Shown here: positions 1-8,182 of the stretch, piece after piece
Position numbering within the stretch: position 1 is the first letter of the stretch
How the letters are laid out: the number at the start of each line of letters is the position of its first letter
NCBI GenBank assembly: GCA_013316395.1
Contig: WSMU01000004.1
Location: forward strand, 1-37,189
Direction of reading: 5' to 3'
Origin: Alphaproteobacteria bacterium
GTDB taxonomy: Bacteria > Pseudomonadota > Alphaproteobacteria > Rs-D84
Length of the DNA: 37,189 nucleotides
Made by a program: the position numbers and the translations under genes
The notes under the pieces: generated by a model
Database searches by the model: none
What the model was told of the DNA's origin: nothing
What the model saw: the letters and a program-made list of their open reading frames with translations, nothing else

Positions 1-14
1 GGATTATATAGATT

Positions 15-374
15 ATGCATAATGCCAATAATTCAGAAATCGCGACGGCTATTTTGGCCGCGGCTATTATCGGGGCGCATCCCGATACCGAACCGGCGGC
101 GGCGGTGCGAATGGCGCGCGCGGCCCTGGGTGGGGTGGCCGCCGGATGCGGGCCTGATAAGATTGCCGCATCTGTTCGCGGGGACAAGATTCAATGCCTG
201 GAGGATGGGACATGGCATACAATGCTGCGTCGGTATATCGCACGAAAATATAACATGACGCCAGAGCAATATCGGGCAAAGTGGGGACTGCCGGAGGATT
301 ATCCGTTTGTGGCACCGGATTATGCGCGGCAACGCTCGCGGATTGCAAAGGATAGCGGACTGGGGCGAAAGTAA
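15..374 (+). CDS. MucR/Ros-family transcriptional regulator (degenerate zinc finger)
   Basis: ORF 119 aa; C-terminal half matches the MucR pattern 'ICLEDG...MLRRY...YNMTPEQYRAKWGLPEDYPFVAPDYARQRSRIAKDSGLGRK'. Confidence 0.9.
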   Translation: MHNANNSEIATAILAAAIIGAHPDTEPAAAVRMARAALGGVAAGCGPDKIAASVRGDKIQCLEDGTWHTMLRRYIARKYNMTPEQYRAKWGLPEDYPFVAPDYARQRSRIAKDSGLGRK

Positions 375-386
375 GGGTGACATATC

Positions 387-2216
387 ATGGGTGAGATATT
401 TAGAGAAATAGTAAACAAACCGCATGAGGCTGTTGGCAGTGCGCGGCAAAAAATGCAAGAAATGTACCCTAGCAACAAGGGGGCCGCGTTTGCAAAATGG
501 ACCGGGGTTGGAATGGCGGGGCTGTTGCAGTTCCTGCTGTGGGCGACGAAGTATTTGACGCTGGATAACCATGTGACACGCGCGCTGGAAAACAGATATA
601 CAAACAAGGGGAATAAGTATCCCAATTTGTCGGCGCATCTTACGTACTATGCGATGATGGCCGCGGCTATTCTTGCCGCGCCAGAGGTGTATGAGGCAAT
701 AACGGCCGATAAAGAACCGCAGGCCACAGAAGTAGAAGCCACGACCCCCATGGGCCAGCCCGGCACGTACGGCGCATATTTGGATCGTATGCGCTCGATA
801 ACACCACTGCTGATTGCGGACCTGATAGCAAAGGAAGGGGTGCATGTAAATGCCAATGGTATGCATACGCCGTATCGTGATTCCAAGGGGATTCCGACAA
901 TCGGATTTGGCTCAACCCTCCTAAAAGACGGCAGCAGGGTGACAATGGATACGCCCCCGATTTCCACAGAAGAGGCGTATGAACTGTCGCGCTGGCATCT
1001 GGAGCAGGGCGAAACTTACTTTGTTCTGTATTGTTATGACGTCGCCTTTGGCAACGTTAATATAAGTACTACCAGCCAGGCATTCGGGATGAGTTCTATT
1101 GTATATAACTCTTATTCCAAGCTGATAGAAAATCCGGGGGATAGGAATCATAGGCAGCGGTTTGCAGAACTGCGCCAAATTTATAACGAATATGGATTGG
1201 CAACGCCGGACTCTCTTGTCAAAGAGGTGTTTAGAAAATATCCGGTTCGTGATGCCCGCAGCTTTGGTGAAAAATGGCTGGGTGGGGCACCGATGCATGA
1301 AACTGCGAATAAACTTGGCAACTTTATGCGGGACGGACGCGGGCTGATTTGGCGCCGCTGGCTGGAGGCGGGGCTGCTGACCGGGGATATTACACCGGAA
1401 ATGATGCTGGATTGTCCCGCGAACGGTATGTACGAATTCTTTTGTGTTATGGGACAAAAGAAAAGTGCCTTTTTCACAGGGACCGGCGAAAATAAACGTG
1501 TTAACCGTGATACGTATGCTAAATTCAAAGAATGGCTGCGTAACCCGGTAAATGCAAGAGGGCAAAGACTTAGCGAGAAGCAATATCCGCGGGTTATAGC
1601 TTTGCTGCCGGCGCAGGTGCGGGGAATGTGCGAAGGTGGACACTGTAAATTAGGAGATTTCGATTTTATCGCACAGTTTGCGCAAAGCCAGGCGCAGCAG
1701 CGTGCACAGAAGGATGCATACGTCATAGGGTATCACAGTCAGTACAATCTGGCAGTCGCCGCGTATCGTGCCGGTGATTATCAGGGTGCGCTGGCTATGT
1801 ATAGAAAAATGGTAGAGCAATATCCCAACAATGCATTGATTCACAATGACCTGGCGGCGACTTATAACCAGCTTGGGCAGTATGACAATGCCATAGAACA
1901 TGCACGCATTATTCTTAATACAATCGGTGACAAGAGCCAGTATGGTGCCGCGCAATACAATGCCGGATTCGCATACGAACAAAAGGGCAATTTACAAAAA
2001 GCCCTGGCGAACTATCGGTTGGCGCTGGCAAACGGGAACCGGCGTGTGCAGAGAGACATAACGCGCGTAACCAATATGATGCAGTTAAATCAGAATGGGC
2101 GCGGTAAAAAATCAAAACGCGAAGCATTTGCTCGGGGCACACAAAAGCTTGGAAACTATGCACATAGCGCGGATTTTGATGTGTCGATGTTCTTGCGTGG
2201 TGGAAAAGATATATGA
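387..2216 (+). CDS. Membrane-associated phage-type lysozyme (GH24-like) domain fused to C-terminal TPR repeats
   Basis: ORF 609 aa; 'IAKEGVHVNANGMHTPYRDSKGIPTIGFGST' resembles the T4-lysozyme E...D...T catalytic region; C-terminal TPR-like 'YNLAVAAYRAGDYQGALAMYRKMVEQYPNNALIHNDLAATYNQLGQYDNAIEHAR'; hydrophobic segments in the N-terminal ~100 aa. Confidence 0.75.
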   Translation: MGEIFREIVNKPHEAVGSARQKMQEMYPSNKGAAFAKWTGVGMAGLLQFLLWATKYLTLDNHVTRALENRYTNKGNKYPNLSAHLTYYAMMAAAILAAPEVYEAITADKEPQATEVEATTPMGQPGTYGAYLDRMRSITPLLIADLIAKEGVHVNANGMHTPYRDSKGIPTIGFGSTLLKDGSRVTMDTPPISTEEAYELSRWHLEQGETYFVLYCYDVAFGNVNISTTSQAFGMSSIVYNSYSKLIENPGDRNHRQRFAELRQIYNEYGLATPDSLVKEVFRKYPVRDARSFGEKWLGGAPMHETANKLGNFMRDGRGLIWRRWLEAGLLTGDITPEMMLDCPANGMYEFFCVMGQKKSAFFTGTGENKRVNRDTYAKFKEWLRNPVNARGQRLSEKQYPRVIALLPAQVRGMCEGGHCKLGDFDFIAQFAQSQAQQRAQKDAYVIGYHSQYNLAVAAYRAGDYQGALAMYRKMVEQYPNNALIHNDLAATYNQLGQYDNAIEHARIILNTIGDKSQYGAAQYNAGFAYEQKGNLQKALANYRLALANGNRRVQRDITRVTNMMQLNQNGRGKKSKREAFARGTQKLGNYAHSADFDVSMFLRGGKDI

Positions 2217-2237
2217 TAATAGGGCGGGACGAATAGG

Positions 2238-4163
2238 ATGAAAGTTTTTGTTAATTATGATGATGCGCGCTGGGAAAAATATAATATAGATTTTCAGCGC
2301 ATTGCCAGCGCCGCCGGTCCGCGCCGCAAAGATGCGGAGGTGTCTATTACACTGGTCGATGATGCGATGATTCATGCATTAAATTTGCAGTATCGTGGCA
2401 TGGACAAGCCGACAAATGTTTTGTCATTTGAACTGGGGGATGATTTGCTGCTGGGTGATATTTATATATCGCTCGATACCGTATCGCGTGAAGCGGCGGC
2501 CCTGGGGATTTCTGTTGAAGAACATACGGCGCACATGGTAGTGCACGGTATGTTGCATCTGCAGGGGTACGACCATATAGAAGATAGTGATGCCAGCGTT
2601 ATGGAATCGCGTGAGGTTAAAATTTTAAAATCTTTAGGTGTACGCAATCCTTATGCTGAAAAAGGCGGGATGACGCGTTTGCGGGCGCTTGCGCGATGTG
2701 GCCTGTTGGCGATATTGGGGACGGCGGCGGCCCTGGGCTTTGCACCGTTTCACCTGTGGCCCGTGACAATTTTGGCGTTTGGGGCGGCATACTGGATTTT
2801 GACGCGTGATGGTGCCGTGTCATGGTGGCGCAGATTATTAAGGGCGGCGCCTTTTGGGGCGGCATACAGCATTGCAATGTTTTGGTGGTCGCTGCATTCT
2901 ATATATGTTGTGCCCGAACTGGCGCGCGAATTTGCTATCTGGACGGTGCCGGGTGTTTTGGGACTGGGTCTGGCGGGGGCATTGGTATTTTCTGTGCCTT
3001 TTGCCGCGGCGTCGGCGGTGGGTGCATGCGCACGGCCATTTATGTTTGCCGGGCTGGGCGCGGCTGTTTTGTGGGCGCGTGAATGGATGTTTACAGGATT
3101 TCCATGGAATCCGATTGCCAATATTTTTATAAACATAACGCCGGTTGCTAATTCAATGGCGTTGTATGGGGCGTTGGGGCTGACGTTTGCGACCATGGGA
3201 ATCATCGCGGCCAGTGTTGAAATTTTGCGTGATAAAAAACGCGCTATGTGCTGGATTTCTGGGCTGGTGTTCGTTTTGATTGTTGTGGGCGGCGCCGTTT
3301 TTGGCGTGCATAATGCCGCAATATCTGATGTGGCAAAATCTGGCCCCGTTATTCGCATTGTGCAACCCGCCACGTCCCAGGACCAAAAGATGTCTTATTC
3401 GCGTGACGATGCCGTGGCGCGGGCCGAACGCAATGTTCGCAATTTGCTGGCGCTGGGGGCGGGCGGAGATGTGCGACCGGATTTGATTGTCTATCCGGAG
3501 ACCACTTATCCGTTTGTTATAACAGATGACGATATGCCTTTTTCCAAAATACTAAATACGGATGTTATTTTGGGGGCGACGTCTTATCGTAACGGGCGTC
3601 TATATAATTCCATGATTCTGGCGGATGCGGCGGGGCGCGTCGTGCATACTTATGACAAGGCGCATCTGGTGCCGTTCGGTGAATACGGGCCGCTTGGGGT
3701 TATGCCGTCGCCAACTAATCTGGCCAAGGGGGAAGGCGCCGAGATTATAAGTGTGAACAATGGGGACGGCTTTTCGTTCGCGCCGGCGATTTGTTATGAA
3801 ATAATCTTTTCCGATTCTCTTATCCCCAATGGGGCGCAACCCGATGCCATTATAAATATAACCAATGATACCTGGTTTGGAAAAACACCGGGCACGTATC
3901 AGCATTTGGATATGGTTCGCCGCTATGCAATAGAGGCGGGCGTTCCCGTTGTTCGTGCCAACTATTCGGGGATAAGCGCGTTTGTTTCGCCCGACGGGCA
4001 TATTGAATCGATGATTCCAATCGGGCATGCGTCTGTTTTGGACGGGCGCGTGGCCGGTGCGCATATGACGCCGTATCGCCGTATCGGGCGTGATTGGTGG
4101 ATGGTGTTAATATTGTTGTCTGCATCGATTGGTGCGATTGCGGCATCGCGGCGACGTGATTAG
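2238..4163 (+). CDS. ybeY-lnt: YbeY endoribonuclease - Lnt apolipoprotein N-acyltransferase fusion
   Basis: One 641-aa ORF. YbeY motif 'HMVVHGMLHLQGYDH' (residues 99-113); from residue 145 'MTRLRALARCGLLAILGTAAALGFAPFHLWP' starts a full Lnt with nitrilase triad candidates E (VYPETTYPF), K (YDKAHLVPFGEYGP) and C (APAICYEIIF). Confidence 0.92.
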   Translation: MKVFVNYDDARWEKYNIDFQRIASAAGPRRKDAEVSITLVDDAMIHALNLQYRGMDKPTNVLSFELGDDLLLGDIYISLDTVSREAAALGISVEEHTAHMVVHGMLHLQGYDHIEDSDASVMESREVKILKSLGVRNPYAEKGGMTRLRALARCGLLAILGTAAALGFAPFHLWPVTILAFGAAYWILTRDGAVSWWRRLLRAAPFGAAYSIAMFWWSLHSIYVVPELAREFAIWTVPGVLGLGLAGALVFSVPFAAASAVGACARPFMFAGLGAAVLWAREWMFTGFPWNPIANIFINITPVANSMALYGALGLTFATMGIIAASVEILRDKKRAMCWISGLVFVLIVVGGAVFGVHNAAISDVAKSGPVIRIVQPATSQDQKMSYSRDDAVARAERNVRNLLALGAGGDVRPDLIVYPETTYPFVITDDDMPFSKILNTDVILGATSYRNGRLYNSMILADAAGRVVHTYDKAHLVPFGEYGPLGVMPSPTNLAKGEGAEIISVNNGDGFSFAPAICYEIIFSDSLIPNGAQPDAIINITNDTWFGKTPGTYQHLDMVRRYAIEAGVPVVRANYSGISAFVSPDGHIESMIPIGHASVLDGRVAGAHMTPYRRIGRDWWMVLILLSASIGAIAASRRRD

Positions 4164-4357
4164 GCTTTGTTGCACAAAACCCAAACACGAATGGCCGAAG
4201 ATAAGTTGCGCGCACCGCGGTTGGCGTCTATCTCATTGATAATGGATGCAAGCGAGCTGCTGCGGCGTGTCGCGATTTCGCGCAGGGCATCTATGAATTC
4301 TGGTTCAAGTGAAATGCTGGTCTGGTGACCGGATAAAGAAATCGATATTTTTTTCAT
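4160..4357 (-). CDS. Ribbon-helix-helix (RHH_4-like) protein
   Basis: 65 aa 'SISLSGHQTSISLEPEFIDALREIATRRSSSLASIINEIDANRGARNLSSAIRVWVL' matches the alphaproteobacterial RHH_4 pattern. Confidence 0.82.
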   Translation of the reverse strand: MKKISISLSGHQTSISLEPEFIDALREIATRRSSSLASIINEIDANRGARNLSSAIRVWVLCNKA

Positions 4358-4360
4358 GTT

Positions 4361-4795
4361 TTATAACTTTCCCGCCGCCAGGCAATCTGTCATTGCATGG
4401 TATATGTCGTTATATTTGCGCAGTGGGCGCAGTGTAAGATTATCAAGCATGTATGAAACGCCGAATGCGTCGAATGCAAAAAAGAACAGGTCGTTGCGTC
4501 CAAAAATCGTTTTGCCATGTAGGGCGGGAATATGGGACATTTCACGGTTTATGTCTATTATCGTCGGGACGGGATGTTTGGTGCCGCGGCTTATCTCGCT
4601 TGGGCCAAAAATATAGCCCGCACCGTGAACGATGCCACCGCATGCGGCATAGAACTCGCTAAGGGCTGTGGGCAGCATTGCGGCCTGCATCCCCTGAAGT
4701 ATGGCGCCCGTTGTTGCAATGTTTTGTCGCGACGGTGCCGGCGCGAGCAGGGCGCCACGTTTACGAAATTCAATTAAAAATTCTTCCCTGGTCAT
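4361..4795 (-). CDS. SMI1/KNR4 (SUKH)-like protein
   Basis: Internal start MTREEFLIEF at 4795 fits the operon better than the 4945 start; 'LPTALSEFYAACGGIVHGAGYIFGPSEISRG' has a SUKH-like 'LP..l..fy...nGg....y...s..ei' pattern. Confidence 0.45.
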   Translation of the reverse strand: MTREEFLIEFRKRGALLAPAPSRQNIATTGAILQGMQAAMLPTALSEFYAACGGIVHGAGYIFGPSEISRGTKHPVPTIIDINREMSHIPALHGKTIFGRNDLFFFAFDAFGVSYMLDNLTLRPLRKYNDIYHAMTDCLAAGKL

Positions 4796-4812
4796 TGTAT
4801 AGGGCACCTTTG

Positions 4813-5319
4813 TTATTCCATGCCACGCGATGCGGCAAATTGTGCCGCCATCTGGGCCAGGCGGTCTTCGGTGGCGTTGCCGCCTTCGCCACCGCCGGCG
4901 GTATGGGCGGGTATGTATATTTTTTTTGCCGGTGCGGGCAACCATATTGTTTCATTGCCGGCCTGGCCGATTATAAATCTATCGATGTTTTGCGAGTGCG
5001 GGAAAGTAGAGCACATAAACATATTATCCGGCGATATTTCACCACCCCAGCAGATGGGGACCCGCATACGGATAGAAGTGTTCGCAGGTAGCGCCCGACC
5101 CATTAGTAAATCCATAAACTCTTCCTGGGACAGATTCATAAACGCCAGCTCTTCTATGGACTCGCCCAGGCTTTGCATAAAACTGTGCCGGGCTTTTTTG
5201 TATCGTGTGAACCAATCCGCGGGCATTTGATGCGGCGTGGGCTGCATGGATATCAGTGGCATGTCTTCCATGCACATGTCTTTCATAATTTTTTCGGCAG
5301 ATGCCTGGCTTAGCTGCAT
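4813..5319 (-). CDS. Uncharacterised protein with degenerate HNH-like motif
   Basis: 168 aa; 'LSQEEFMDLLMGRALPANTSIRMRVPICWGGEISPDNMF' resembles the HNH/LHH pattern 'vHHk.Pl..GG.n.fdNl' without the His pair; start overlaps the upstream stop (TAATG). Confidence 0.6.
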   Translation of the reverse strand: MQLSQASAEKIMKDMCMEDMPLISMQPTPHQMPADWFTRYKKARHSFMQSLGESIEELAFMNLSQEEFMDLLMGRALPANTSIRMRVPICWGGEISPDNMFMCSTFPHSQNIDRFIIGQAGNETIWLPAPAKKIYIPAHTAGGGEGGNATEDRLAQMAAQFAASRGME

Positions 5320-6239
5320 TATGTTTGACCTATGTAGGTTATGACGGTGTCTATAAATTCTGAGTATGCGTCAAAGTTTTCTTGCGCATATTTGTCTGTG
5401 GGTGGTGTGTTTTTATTTTCATCTATATATTGGCGCAGTTGGGGGATGTCGGTAAATGTTTGTATGGCCGGGTTATCTACCGGTGATGCGGGTGCCACGA
5501 TAAAGCCTTTTATGTTTATTTCTATATCCTCGAGCACGTCAGAGAACATGGTGTTCAAACTATCTATCGCGTTAATCAGTGGTTGTGGCTGTATGCCGAC
5601 GGCGCCAATCCATAATATCTCGCCGGTGCCAATCGCCAGAAGCGCCGGTTTGAAATTACCTATGTTTGAGGTGTTCTTAACGGTATAGCCGGCGCTTGAG
5701 AATATATCACGAATCTCGGCAAAGTCGGTGTCGGATGTCTGTGTTGGTATGGTGTATTGTGGTGTGGCCGGCGTCTGTATTGATGGCATGGGTGATGCGG
5801 CGGGCGACTGTATCGGTGCGGGTGATACGGTAGATAGTGCCGGACGCATGGGCCGCTGCGCCGCGGGTGATGCGGGGCGTAGGTCAGAGGGGGCCTGGGT
5901 GGGATTTACCGTGGCGGGTGCGATATCTGGCGTGGCAGTTTGTGCCGGTGGTGTCGTGGTGGCGCGTGCCCGCAAAATACGAATGCGCCGGCGAAGTGCC
6001 CCATGCGGCCGCAAAAGCAGATACAGTACAACCAGTGTTATTATAATGCACAGGCACAAAGATATATAAAATGCGGGTCGGACAGGTGTCTGGGCCGCCT
6101 GCAGATATGCCAGATACTGCCAGTGCTGGGCCGAGAAAATGTTAAACCCAAAGAAAGTGTTAAGCCAAAAGCTGGCCCCCAGCGTCGCGGCAAGCAACCA
6201 TAGAAAGCAAATTAAAATACGGTCGAGCTGTTTATTCAT
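5319..6239 (-). CDS. Two-TM membrane protein with Pro/Ala/Thr-rich linker and C-terminal alpha/beta domain
   Basis: 306 aa; hydrophobic segments 'ILICFLWLLAATLGASFWLNTFF' and 'AFYISLCLCIIITLVVLYLLL', Pro-rich linker, then 'FAEIRDIFSSAGYTVKNTSNIGNFKPALLAIGTGEILWIGAVGI'. Confidence 0.75.
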   Translation of the reverse strand: MNKQLDRILICFLWLLAATLGASFWLNTFFGFNIFSAQHWQYLAYLQAAQTPVRPAFYISLCLCIIITLVVLYLLLRPHGALRRRIRILRARATTTPPAQTATPDIAPATVNPTQAPSDLRPASPAAQRPMRPALSTVSPAPIQSPAASPMPSIQTPATPQYTIPTQTSDTDFAEIRDIFSSAGYTVKNTSNIGNFKPALLAIGTGEILWIGAVGIQPQPLINAIDSLNTMFSDVLEDIEINIKGFIVAPASPVDNPAIQTFTDIPQLRQYIDENKNTPPTDKYAQENFDAYSEFIDTVITYIGQT

Positions 6240-6282
6240 TTGTCTTTGATTGTATCATATTTATGATAAAGTAAAAAGTATA

Positions 6283-6966
6283 ATGATTGACACAGATTCC
6301 TTTTTTGATGAAATTTCCGCCAATATGGCAATGTGGTGTGACGGTGGGCGCGATACGGGTGAACTGGCCCGGGTTGCATCGTCGTCGGTGGCACACGATA
6401 TGCCGGTGATATCGGCGTTGCCGGATGATGTTGCCATGCTGTGGACGTGGCTGGAAAAAACGCCGGCACGGATATATGCGCGTTTTTATTTGCCGGTTCG
6501 CGGGGGGCGTGATGTTGGTGTTATTTCTGATTTAAGTGCACGGATAAACGCCGCCTTTAAGCAGGGTGCCCATGGTGCCCAGATTTTTATGCGGGCGGCG
6601 GACTTGGATGATTTTGCGGAACAAATCGGTGTTGTTCGCGATGATTTGTTTTTTAACCGTGAACTGGCCATAGGGATAGATATTTCCGAAGTCGGGCCGT
6701 TTGAATGGCCGGTGGTCTTTGATGCGCTGCGGCGCCTGCGGGCCGGTGCACTGGTATTGGTATTGGCGCGTGATGGTGGGGATAAATCTGATTTTGTCGG
6801 ACGAATGTACGCCGTGTTGCGTGCCGCGGGTGATATAAAGTGCGATTTGCATTTTGTTTTGGGTAACAATCCGCTTCGGATGGAGCAGGCGGCCCGTCTG
6901 GTCCGGGGAATGCGCCCGGCGTTGGCCGGCGGAATGCGGATGTTTGTACGCAGTGGGGATGACTGA
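6283..6966 (+). CDS. Uncharacterised conserved-looking protein
   Basis: 227 aa from the internal ATG at 6283 (MIDTDSFFDEISANMAMW...); coupled by TGATG overlap to the next ORF; no family recognised. Confidence 0.7.
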   Translation: MIDTDSFFDEISANMAMWCDGGRDTGELARVASSSVAHDMPVISALPDDVAMLWTWLEKTPARIYARFYLPVRGGRDVGVISDLSARINAAFKQGAHGAQIFMRAADLDDFAEQIGVVRDDLFFNRELAIGIDISEVGPFEWPVVFDALRRLRAGALVLVLARDGGDKSDFVGRMYAVLRAAGDIKCDLHFVLGNNPLRMEQAARLVRGMRPALAGGMRMFVRSGDD

Positions 6967-7505
6967 TGAAAAAGATAGTTTTTATGTTGGGGTGTTTGTT
7001 CCCGGTCGCGGCGAATTCCATGGCGGATAGTACGCCGCCGGTATATGGGCGCCCGACACTCTATGGTGAATACGAGATTAGTGCCACAGATGCGCGCGTG
7101 GCCGCCAAGATGTATGGTGCAACGCCAAAAAATCCGGCGGCAAAGATGCCTGTAAAGCCCAAGGCAGTGATAGCTAAGAAGAATGTAAAAAAGAAAAAAG
7201 TCCAGAAGAAGACGGGTGCTAAAAAATCAGCGGCGCCGCGCGCTGTTACCGCGGTGGTTGAAAAAATTGAGGAGGCCCCCATTGTGGTGCCGGATGTTGT
7301 TCAAGCGCCGCCGCCTGCAAAAAAAGAAGTTGCGCCTGCAATGCCATCGGCAGAGGCGCTGGTTATCGCAGAATCTGCACGTCCAATGCGGGATGAAAAT
7401 TCTTATTGCATACGCCGTGCCTCCCAGGGCAAGGGCAAGCTGCCCGAGGGGTTTGTTCTGATGCCCGGTCGGCCTGATTTGATGAGTTGTGGCGACAAAG
7501 ACTAG
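6966..7505 (+). CDS. Secreted/periplasmic Lys/Ala/Pro-rich protein
   Basis: 179 aa; signal peptide 'MKKIVFMLGCLFPVAANSMA'; Lys-rich middle 'AKKNVKKKKVQKKTGAKKSA'; Cys-containing C-terminus. Confidence 0.7.
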   Translation: MKKIVFMLGCLFPVAANSMADSTPPVYGRPTLYGEYEISATDARVAAKMYGATPKNPAAKMPVKPKAVIAKKNVKKKKVQKKTGAKKSAAPRAVTAVVEKIEEAPIVVPDVVQAPPPAKKEVAPAMPSAEALVIAESARPMRDENSYCIRRASQGKGKLPEGFVLMPGRPDLMSCGDKD

Positions 7506-8134
7506 CTATTTTTGATTACAATATATTTTGGTGCCGTCGTTTCCGCCATGTTTTTTGCCTGATAGCGGGTGCGGATGATATCAAGGTCGGGTGTTTCAAA
7601 GACAAGGGATGCCTCGGCCGCGCGCTGGGTAATCCAATCGAAATAGCCCCAATGGTCTGTCCCGATTATTATTTCACCGTTTGGTGCCAGACGACCGGCC
7701 AGCAGTTCTAAAAATTCCTTTTGCAACAGGCGACGTTTTTCATGCCGTGCCTTGGGCCAGGGGTCGGGGTGCAGTACCCAAATCTGGTCGAATTTTGTCT
7801 TGTTTTCGCGCAGTATTATGCGGACATCGTCCGGCCAAATGCGTATGTTTTCATATTCGGGCAGCAGCCGATTGTCGGCATCCGTAATTGCCCCCAGCAG
7901 GGCTGCAACACCGTTTGCAAACGGCTCGGCACCGATAACAGTCTTGGTTGGATTCGCCAGCGCCAGTTCGCGAAGATGTTCGCCGGCGCCAAAACCTATC
8001 TCGAGTATTGCGGTATTAGTATCCGTGGCCGACGGTGCAAGTGCGGGCAACAGATTATTCATTAACCATTGCTTGCGTGCAGACAGTTTTTTTCCGTGGC
8101 GGCGTCCAAAAGTTCTTATTTCTTGTTTTTCCAT
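7502..8134 (-). CDS. trmB: tRNA (guanine-N7-)-methyltransferase
   Basis: 'EIGFGAGEHLRELALANPTKTVIGAEPF' SAM motif and 'FDQIWVLHPDPWPKARHEKRRL' TrmB signature. Confidence 0.95.
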   Translation of the reverse strand: MEKQEIRTFGRRHGKKLSARKQWLMNNLLPALAPSATDTNTAILEIGFGAGEHLRELALANPTKTVIGAEPFANGVAALLGAITDADNRLLPEYENIRIWPDDVRIILRENKTKFDQIWVLHPDPWPKARHEKRRLLQKEFLELLAGRLAPNGEIIIGTDHWGYFDWITQRAAEASLVFETPDLDIIRTRYQAKNMAETTAPKYIVIKNS

Positions 8135-8182
8135 GGAAGCTAGTATAAAATTCCAAAATCAATAAAACAAGGTTAATTAAAT

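Noticed and set aside
33-866. 277-aa minus-strand ORF and other long antisense ORFs
   Set aside because: Lies antisense to well-supported MucR and lysozyme-TPR genes; composition is non-protein-like. The same applies to the other antisense ORFs over supported CDSs.
2650-2680. YbeY-Lnt as a pseudogene or frameshift artefact
   Set aside because: Both halves retain full catalytic motifs in one open frame; artefact is still possible but not favoured.
4796-4945. Arg-rich N-terminal extension of the SUKH-like ORF
   Set aside because: Overlaps the end of the 168-aa gene and looks like an out-of-frame translation; MTREEFLIEF at 4795 is a better start.
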